A program made the position numbers and the translations under genes. From assembly GCA_049487715.1 (NCBI GenBank), contig CP150581.1:1-64000 (forward strand): 64,000 bases of DNA, in the 5' to 3' direction. Of the stretch, positions 57,556 to 64,000 are shown piece after piece (positions within the stretch are counted from its first letter, which is position 1; every line of letters starts with the position of its first letter). This DNA comes from Pycnococcus provasolii (taxonomy: Eukaryota; Chlorophyta; Pseudoscourfieldiophyceae; Pseudoscourfieldiales). The notes beneath the pieces were generated by a model. That model was not told the origin of the DNA. It saw only the letters and a program-made list of their open reading frames with translations, and made no database searches.

Positions 57556-58653
57556 GGCCCTCCGGAGAATGGGGAGGGGAGGGGAGGGCGCCTCCCTGGA
57601 CACCTTCTCAGCCTAGGTGGAGAACCTGTTGGAGACCGGGTTTGAATTTCAGCCTCCAAAGTCCAAACTGGCGAAAGAAGCTCGAGTTGGTGGTGGCTTG
57701 GTGCTCGTCGTCGTCGATGGACTACGATAGGCGCGCATCGCACTTTCATTTGTATTCGCATCGGCCTTCCTCGGCGGGATCGGCGCATCGCATAAACTTT
57801 ACCTGCATCGCATCGCATCGGCGACCTTTGGGGAAGGTGGGCCTCGCGTCCTCGACCGCCCTCGACGCCCCTTATTAGCGCCATTCAGACCAATTCAGCC
57901 TTTGCGGCGAACTTGCAAGTTGCAAAGGGCAAGGAAGGGCCAGCAAAAAGACCACATGGTCAATATTGGCCATTGGCCGATGGCTGGCTGGACCGCTGGA
58001 GTGTCTGCTTGCACCCAGCTTTTTCTTGCGTTCGTCGGGAAAGTAAATACGGTACCCAGCCACCTGGTCCCTCAGCCCTCACGAGACTCACGCCTCACAG
58101 CCTTCACAGGCACGTCGGTCGAACCAGCGAAGTGGAAGGTTTACCGATTGGTGCCACCCTCGTTCACCCTCCAGCCGCGTACATACGGCGTACCACTCAA
58201 CTCCTGCGTCTCTTGCCATCCCGTGCATATGCCTAACGTCTTGCTGGCATGGCAGAACGCGTCCCCTCCCTCCGTCTCTCTTTAAACTGTGTCCCTGGAT
58301 ATGCGTTCCGTTCCCGCTCAACTCCGAAGGAAAAGACAAAAAGTGCCCTGAGATCTTTTTCGTGAAGGATGCGGAGAAAAAAAGGGGAAAATAAACCAGA
58401 AAAAGGGGAGAGGAACAACAAAAGACAACGAACAAAAACAACACTGAAGAGAGGAAAAAACAACACCGAGACAGGAGCAGAAAAACCAGGACGGTGAGAA
58501 AAAAGAGGGAAACGCAACCAACCAGGGAGGCGTAAAAAACGATCCGTTGAGCCTCATGAAAAAAACACAAACCCAAACCCAAATTCTGGGTAGAATTTAT
58601 ACCGAACACGCCCGCCCATTCGTTGTGTTTTCAAACCCCCGTCCGTGTTCTCA
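57556..58653. other. Long divergent spacer
   Basis: About 1.1 kb separates the acidic-protein start from the next plus-strand gene. It contains a GCATC direct repeat near 57810, a purine-rich A/G tract at about 58325-58540 and no convincing gene. Unseen 5' exons of either neighbour could lie here. Confidence 0.55.
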
Positions 58654-60027
58654 ATGCTCAAAAGCAAAAGATGGATCAAAAGCTCCGATACAACAACAAC
58701 GAAAACCACGTCCTGGTTTGGTCTGTCCTCTTCTCTTCTCTGCTTCCACCTATGCACCACTGCCCTGCACGTCCCACCTCCTCGTGTCAGTCATTTTCTT
58801 CCCTACGCACGCACTCGCTGTTTCACCATGCCCGTCCCCCTCGCTGGCCACTCACCTCGCGTGTCCTCAGCCTCACTTGGTCGGCAGCGTCCTCATGCAG
58901 TGTCCTCAGCATATCCGGAGGTTCAACACGTTCAGCGTCGCATGCGCTCACAGCCTCATGGTTTTACGACACAGCTGCCTTCTTCGTTCTGCCCAGGCTC
59001 CTCCGCCGCTCCTCATGCTCACGCCAACAAAAGGAGGGGACTTTTAGTCGTCCAGCAGGCGTTCAACCACCACCACCACCACCACCACCACCACCACCAC
59101 GCGCACAACAACGACAACCACAACAACAACAACGCCCCGGGCGGCTCGCACGAGAAGGAGTCGCCGTTCAGCGGGTACATCAAGAAAAACGGACGCAGGA
59201 TCAAGTGCGACACCAGCGCGGCGGCTAACGCACAGTCCGCAAACACGACGCCAATCACGGGCATACCCGAGTTTAACGCGCAGCGAAACAGCGGCGGCAA
59301 CACAGAGACTCCACAGCACAACCAGCCGAAGGCGAGCATGTGGAACAAACTCGGGGACGAAACTGCCCCACCACAAATAAAGCCAAATACGAATAATAAC
59401 GCGCCACCACCACCAAAACAACAACAACCTGCTGCTGCTGCTGCTTCTCCTCCACCTACGCCTACGCCGCCGCCGCCGCCGCCGCCACCGCCGCCAGCAC
59501 CAGCCCAGAACACAAAGAACACCATGCCTCGCCTGCGACGGCCAACGGCGCACCTGCGCAACCCGGACAACACACCGCTCAGCGAGGACAACAGAGACCG
59601 GCTCATGGGACTGCTGACGGAGCGCGCGACGAAAACGCTGCTCATGTACTGCACGGAGACGAACCAGGCGCTCTTTCACTGGCTTCACGCGTACCTGCGC
59701 GAGCACCCCATCCCGCGAGACGGAAGCTGGGAGGATGTGAACGGGGACTCGTTCTTGCGCGGGCTGCTCAACGGCGCGCAGGCTGTCGTGAGAGAGAATC
59801 CGAGCGTTGAGGACCTGTACAACAACGCGGACGAGCAGGTTATCGACCCGAGGCAGGTGGCGCAGCGCATCATCGAGATTCGCGGGCAGATTGCGGAGGA
59901 GTTTCGCAAGGATCTGGACGACGTCAAGGAGGAGAACCAGTGGCTCCTCATGGAGGTGTTGATGGCGTCTCTGCACAGCATGGACTTCATGGAGTGCACC
60001 GACGACGACTGTGGCGTGAACAACTAA
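58654..60027 (+). CDS. RbcX-like chaperone candidate with long N-terminus
   Basis: The predicted protein has 457 aa from the ATG at 58654; ATG 58828 is an alternative. The last 150 residues are helical and resemble RbcX, the Rubisco large-subunit assembly chaperone: RATKTLLMYCTETNQALFHW, LHAYLREHPIPRDG, GDSFLRGLLN, and VAQRIIEIRGQIAEEFRKDL, parallel to the family's pattern of two-helix clamp, DG..FL and ALRIM.VR..IAEE. The first 300 residues are unlike any chaperone: an Arg/Ser-rich leader that could be a transit peptide, a run of 11 His, Asn-rich stretches, and poly-Gln/Ala/Pro. Assignment to RbcX is tentative; an unrelated helical protein is possible. Confidence 0.5.
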   Translation: MLKSKRWIKSSDTTTTKTTSWFGLSSSLLCFHLCTTALHVPPPRVSHFLPYARTRCFTMPVPLAGHSPRVSSASLGRQRPHAVSSAYPEVQHVQRRMRSQPHGFTTQLPSSFCPGSSAAPHAHANKRRGLLVVQQAFNHHHHHHHHHHHAHNNDNHNNNNAPGGSHEKESPFSGYIKKNGRRIKCDTSAAANAQSANTTPITGIPEFNAQRNSGGNTETPQHNQPKASMWNKLGDETAPPQIKPNTNNNAPPPPKQQQPAAAAASPPPTPTPPPPPPPPPPAPAQNTKNTMPRLRRPTAHLRNPDNTPLSEDNRDRLMGLLTERATKTLLMYCTETNQALFHWLHAYLREHPIPRDGSWEDVNGDSFLRGLLNGAQAVVRENPSVEDLYNNADEQVIDPRQVAQRIIEIRGQIAEEFRKDLDDVKEENQWLLMEVLMASLHSMDFMECTDDDCGVNN

Positions 60028-60439
60028 CAGAGGTTAGCACGCCAAGGCGTCTCCTTCTTCTTTTTTTCATTTTCCTTTTCTTCACTTTTTTTTCTAGGAT
60101 CGCTGCATTCAGTAACGGAACTGGGTTTTACTTCGTCTATCTATACACACCTTTTTTTTAAAAATAAGAAGAAGCCGTCCACTTTGCGGGAAAGAAGGAG
60201 GTTGTCTTGAGTCTGTGCAATCAAGCACTTCACGTACACAAACATAACATACCGAAAGCTGCACTGCAACGGCCAACGGAACGAGTCGTGCGTGACAGGT
60301 CGAGACAGATCTAGTTTGCCCCGCAGAGTGGGGATCCCCCCTAGAATGAAAACAAATTCACATCATCGAAGCCTTTTTTAAGGGCGCTTTTCAACCTCAC
60401 TGTGTGTGCCCACCCGACCAAACACTCCGCCTCGTCACC
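60028..60439. other. Intergenic spacer, no gene seen
   Basis: This 412-bp stretch contains T-rich tracts near 60060-60090 and a small GC hairpin (CCCC...GGGG near 60318-60332). I see no coding content and no structural RNA that I can name. Confidence 0.55.
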
Positions 60440-62206
60440 ATGGCCGAAATCAGCAGCACTCCCGGCCCGCCTTTGATGCCGCCATCCATGTTCGCCTCCT
60501 CCTCGTTGTCTTCGCCATCAGCAACTGCTTCACTTCCGGTGACGCCGTACCAGCCCCTCACATCCTCCTCCTCCTCCTCCTCCCTCAGTCTCGCAAACAC
60601 AACCAGCAGCAGTTCGGAACTCGACCTCGGCTTCGAGTCCAACCCGCTGCTCATCTACCTCCAGACGAAACAACCGAAAGTACTACAGCGTGCCGCAGCT
60701 TCAGCGTACCTCGTCGCACTACCGCCGAGGTCGCTCTTAAGAGCGTCCGATGTCACGCGCGAAATCGCAGAGGCGCACGTGCTCGTCAGAAAAACGACAA
60801 CCAGTAGTGACGACCAATCCTCATATGACGATGATGATAATATCAATAACAACAATATCATCGAGTTCACGTCAGTTAACGCACGACACCTCACCTTGAA
60901 CACGAAAACAAACACGCTCACGGCCAAGCAAGGGTATCCTGAGCCTGGACGGCAAGCCACCTTGCTGGGCGAGGAGGAGCTCATGTACACGCCCGAGTGC
61001 GGAGACGAACCTCTGCGACTCGTCGCCATCGCGCAGCCTCTCGACGTCACGAGCGGCCTTGGCGTCTTAAGGCGCCTTTCCGGCTCACTGAGGCGCGACT
61101 CTGCCGCCGCGCAGCGCGCGCAGGCGGCGGCCGACGCGGCTGCTCAGGTGGCTGCGCAGGCAGCCTATCACGCAAACCCTCGACACGAAAACTCCGTCTT
61201 GGAGTCGCTGCCGTTCAACACGACGTCAGCCGCGCGCTCGTTCCTCCAGCGTTCGTCGAGCGCCGCCGTCGACGCCGCGGATGCCGCCGTGCAGCAGTTC
61301 AATCGAACGACTCTTGTAGTCAACGGATCGTTCCTGCCCGCCACGGCGGCGCGACTTGGGTGCATTGCGCTGCGCCTTGCGGCGGCGTGCGGAGGTTCCA
61401 GGGAAGCGGTGGTGGCTGCGGAATGCGTCGTCATGGCTGGCGTTCACGAGCAAGTGCTAACAAGCTTAATCCGAGAATGCCTCGACGACGACCGAGCGTT
61501 GCAGTCGGCGATGATGCGCATGAGAAAGTCGTCGAGCAGCGACGATGCCAAGTCCATTCCAGGAATGGACGTGTCGCGCTGCGCGTACCAGCTGCGCGTG
61601 CTTAGCGAGTGCACTTGCCCTCTGGAGAAAATGCACAGCCTTCGCAAGCTCGCGGACTTCCTTGGCAGTGCAGCAAACGCCGCCGCCGCCGCCGCCGCCA
61701 CTGCCACCACCACCATCGCCGCCGCCACCACCGCCACCTTTACATCCTCCTCCTCCTCCGTCAACGATCCATCCCAACAGTCTGGGCAGCGCCTCCGCCG
61801 CCAGTCGGTCGCGACAGATGAGCTTCTGCCGTGCGCCATTGCCGCCCTGCTTCAAAGTCAGGCGAGCCACGTGTTTGCCGAGCTGCGCTACCTGAGAGAT
61901 TTCGCCTCCATCGCCTCGAGTGCACGCGCGTGGTTTGCCGACACTGCAAGCCTGCCCGCCGTTGGGACGATGGTGATGGCAAGTCCCATGGAGCTTGGCA
62001 AGGGTGCTCTTGCATTCCAGCTCACGACGCTCGAGGCGGCTGCGGCTCACATCATGAACGCAGGCGCGGAGACGACCTCTGTAGACAACAACGCCGCGCC
62101 CTCCTCCTCACGTGGCCGAACCGCCGCCGCGGGATCTGCGTTTGATGCGCAGCCAATCGCGTCGCAGCAGCCGCGCATTCTTAGCACGGTGCCAGCGGTG
62201 CTGTAA
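60440..62206 (+). CDS. Second VPS9-domain protein, atypical
   Basis: The predicted protein has 588 aa (start MAEISSTPG at 60440). Ser-rich disorder at the N-terminus is followed by an Ala-rich helical region. The C-terminal third has the VPS9 pattern: CPLEKMHSLRKLADFLGSAA, a low-complexity Ala/Thr/Ser insertion (residues about 425-460), TDELLPCAIAALLQSQASHV with the key Asp, then FAELRYLRDFAS and GKGALAFQLTTLEAAAAHI. In the last motif the Tyr that contacts Rab (as in EAEYFLTN of the VPS9A gene at 9674) is replaced by a non-aromatic or Phe residue. So Rab GEF activity is doubtful or altered. The arrangement resembles RIN/VARP/ALS2-type proteins in placing VPS9 at the C-terminus. Confidence 0.6.
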   Translation: MAEISSTPGPPLMPPSMFASSSLSSPSATASLPVTPYQPLTSSSSSSSLSLANTTSSSSELDLGFESNPLLIYLQTKQPKVLQRAAASAYLVALPPRSLLRASDVTREIAEAHVLVRKTTTSSDDQSSYDDDDNINNNNIIEFTSVNARHLTLNTKTNTLTAKQGYPEPGRQATLLGEEELMYTPECGDEPLRLVAIAQPLDVTSGLGVLRRLSGSLRRDSAAAQRAQAAADAAAQVAAQAAYHANPRHENSVLESLPFNTTSAARSFLQRSSSAAVDAADAAVQQFNRTTLVVNGSFLPATAARLGCIALRLAAACGGSREAVVAAECVVMAGVHEQVLTSLIRECLDDDRALQSAMMRMRKSSSSDDAKSIPGMDVSRCAYQLRVLSECTCPLEKMHSLRKLADFLGSAANAAAAAAATATTTIAAATTATFTSSSSSVNDPSQQSGQRLRRQSVATDELLPCAIAALLQSQASHVFAELRYLRDFASIASSARAWFADTASLPAVGTMVMASPMELGKGALAFQLTTLEAAAAHIMNAGAETTSVDNNAAPSSSRGRTAAAGSAFDAQPIASQQPRILSTVPAVL

Positions 62207-62559
62207 GAGTGGGAGAAGGAGGATGCTATTAAAAAAATTATGAATCTGTAAAGGTATTGTAACATTAAAATTTATCAAATATCAAGTGTGCTGTTGCTCT
62301 TCGCCGCCAACAAAAACAGCCATTGGCATTGGGTGTCTTGGGTGAGCTCACTTGCATGCCTTGCAACACCTTGACAGTTGACAGGACCCATTCGGACACA
62401 CGGTGTGAACATATAAAAAAAATAGTTGTAAACAAACACAAATTCACTGAATCCAACCAGTTGTACTTTTCGTATGTATAGTTCTTAATAAATGGCATGG
62501 GTGAAAAGATGTTACCCATATAAGAAATCTTTTATTTTTTGTACACATTCATCACTTAC
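62207..62559. other. Convergent spacer, no gene seen
   Basis: This 353-bp AT-rich stretch lies between two 3' ends, with AATAAA-like and AATTAT motifs. No gene is seen. Confidence 0.6.
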
Positions 62560-64000
62560 TTACTTGCTAGCGCTCGCAGCGGCGGAAGACGAGGCTCCAT
62601 CGCCAGCTCCTGCTTCACCAGAGGGCTCGGGACTCGCACTAGGCGTCCTAAAATTCGCAATCGCACTGTCTAAGATAGCCTTGCTCTCGTCACTGAGCAC
62701 GTAAGCCTTCCGCTTCGCCTCCTCCTCGTTTTCAACACCCAAGGCTGCCACCTCCTCCTCGCTCATGAGCTTCTGCCAAGAGTCCTTGCCCGTCTTCTCA
62801 AGCTCCTCGATGTGGACCATGCAATCGTAAATCTCGACGCAGGTTGACAGCCACGACCTCAAAAGCTCGCACACACTGCCCACCCTCTTCGCGCGCGACT
62901 CGCTCACGTGCTCGAGCACATCACGAAGGTCGTTCACAATCGCTTCAAATTCATCCTTCGTGCCGTACTTTACCGACACCATGTCAACCGCGCCAAGCAC
63001 GTTCAGGAAGGACTTGTGCACGCGGCGTCCCTCTTTGGTCATTTCGACGGTGTCGTCAAGCACAATCAAATCCTTCAGGTGTTCCCACAGCTTGACGCTA
63101 AAGTCTGGCAGCGACTGCATCTTCAGCTTGGCATCCGCCGGGATGTAGACGTCGCGCAGGTCCACTCCAACCTTCTTCTTCGTATTATTGAGCACCTGCA
63201 GGTACGCGTTCATCGCGCGGTGCGGATTAAAGTCGAGGCGAGACAGCTGCGTCGTGAACCGACGACCCAGCCTGAGAGAGTGGTACAGGATTATCACCAT
63301 CTCCGGGATGGGTCGCACGTACGACTTCATCTCAGTGAGGCCCGCCTTGGTTGCCGGATCGCGGAGCATAGCCTCCACACGCTGCTTCTTCTGCCTGCAC
63401 GACGCGAGCGCCTCGGAGATGTCGGACCAGAATTTTGTCTTTTCGATGTGATCCTTGCTGAGGTACATCATCGACCCCGCAAATCCGCGGAAGCTTCGCA
63501 GCTTGTTCTTCGTCATCGCCGCGTAGAAATTTCCAATCGCGGTTGCGCAGTGGCGCACGGTAATCGCCTCGTCGTTCGTCATCGAGGCAAAGTTCTGACG
63601 CTCTACAAGCTGCTCGAAGTTGTCGCAGCAGAGCACGCCAATCTGACGTTCGCGCAGGTCCACCGCGTATGTCGAGTTTGCGACGGAGGCTACGGCGTAG
63701 AAAAAGTACGGCTCCGTCGGGCGCCAGCTTGCATCTCCAATACCCTCAAGCTCTGGCAGGCTCTCGCCATCTTCGCCGCCGTCGTCGGGCGCGACGATAG
63801 CGGCGGTGTTTGCTGCATCATGATCGCGCTCATCTTCCATCTCCGTGTGCTCTCTTGGCGTGCCTTGTGCTCCAGCGTCATCTCCACCCTGGGGTACTCT
63901 TGCATCAGTTTCTGTGCGCCAGAATTTAATACCGGTAATGTCGCGAACATCTTCCACGTAAACCGTGTCTCTGCCGTACGGCTGCAGAGCCTCGATGAAC
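62560..64000 (-). CDS. Unknown helical protein, cut by the window edge
   Basis: The frame is open to the window end, giving at least 479 residues with no start visible. An acidic N-proximal linker is followed by WRPTEPYFFYAVASVANSTY and long amphipathic helices (ITVRHCATAIGNFYAAMTKN, LEHVSESRAKRVGSVCELLR). A C-terminal tail EPSGEAGAGDGASSSAAASA ends the protein. I do not recognise the family. The composition suggests a cytosolic alpha-helical protein. The mix of motifs shows no catalytic signature. Confidence 0.6.
   Translation of the reverse strand, partial: FIEALQPYGRDTVYVEDVRDITGIKFWRTETDARVPQGGDDAGAQGTPREHTEMEDERDHDAANTAAIVAPDDGGEDGESLPELEGIGDASWRPTEPYFFYAVASVANSTYAVDLRERQIGVLCCDNFEQLVERQNFASMTNDEAITVRHCATAIGNFYAAMTKNKLRSFRGFAGSMMYLSKDHIEKTKFWSDISEALASCRQKKQRVEAMLRDPATKAGLTEMKSYVRPIPEMVIILYHSLRLGRRFTTQLSRLDFNPHRAMNAYLQVLNNTKKKVGVDLRDVYIPADAKLKMQSLPDFSVKLWEHLKDLIVLDDTVEMTKEGRRVHKSFLNVLGAVDMVSVKYGTKDEFEAIVNDLRDVLEHVSESRAKRVGSVCELLRSWLSTCVEIYDCMVHIEELEKTGKDSWQKLMSEEEVAALGVENEEEAKRKAYVLSDESKAILDSAIANFRTPSASPEPSGEAGAGDGASSSAAASASK

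Noticed and set aside
57625-57655. GGGTTTGAATTTCAGC as a tRNA T arm
   Set aside because: The flanking five bases do not pair and no D arm or anticodon arm lies within reach.

Overview
The window is the left end of a eukaryotic nuclear chromosome. It opens with TTAGGG-type telomere repeats (read here as CCCTAA), passes through a subtelomeric satellite and a zone of broken and duplicated genes, and then becomes a compact, GC-rich, gene-dense arm. Genes lie on both strands with short spacers, and most introns are 65-175 nt, of GT-AG type, with a CTAAC/CTGAC-like branch site. AP2-domain genes, a plant-sized STN1, plant-type VPS9A, a possible RbcX-like protein and, above all, circularly permuted tRNA genes suggest a small photosynthetic protist such as a picoeukaryotic alga. 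Permuted tRNA genes are known from Cyanidioschyzon, prasinophytes and a nucleomorph. The species cannot be named from the sequence.

The main result concerns small RNA genes that carry spliceosome-type introns. A U6 snRNA gene (minus strand, 4875-5280) is cut by four GT-AG introns into exons of 39, 11, 4, 12 and 30 nt. A second U6 copy (plus strand, 12832-13434) has one 507-nt intron at a different place. Once spliced, the two 96-nt RNAs differ at one base. At 36330-36814 two tandem tRNA-Ser genes (anticodons CGA and AGA) are circularly permuted, with the 3' half upstream of the 5' half. In each, the 5' half is interrupted by a GT-AG intron that must be removed to restore U33, the serine anticodon and, in one case, the anticodon stem. 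U6 intron 3, the tRNA-Ser(AGA) intron and the intron of a glutathione transferase gene share their ends and parts of their body, as expected of an introner-like family that has inserted into Pol II and Pol III genes alike.

Layout: 1-328 telomere and variant repeats; 710-1721 a 182-bp satellite; 1797-4692 an AP2 gene, a hairpin repeat and a broken P-type ATPase with an inverted fragment; 4861-5280 U6 copy 1; 5436-12293 membrane proteins, STN1, a RING protein, VPS9A and an RRM-like protein; 12540-13443 a partial duplicate carrying U6 copy 2; 13687-25146 a lipid kinase, CCDC47, an NPF-motif protein, a GST, CPSF100 and two decayed AP2 copies; 25246-36000 a TSP1 protein, a glycoside hydrolase-like protein, a secreted protein, PGM2, DPY30 and a CRAL-TRIO protein; 36330-36837 the permuted tRNAs; 37020-46936 a frameshifted sterol desaturase-like gene, a 992-aa orphan with a recent internal duplication, a shuffled methionine synthase pseudogene and a frameshifted alpha-solenoid gene; 46985-64000 a 2OG oxygenase-like protein, a U32 peptidase-like protein, DNAJC21, a RAP-domain repeat protein, an RbcX-like candidate, a second VPS9 protein and a gene cut by the window edge.

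Several single-base frameshifts fall in homopolymers and may be sequencing errors rather than true decay.
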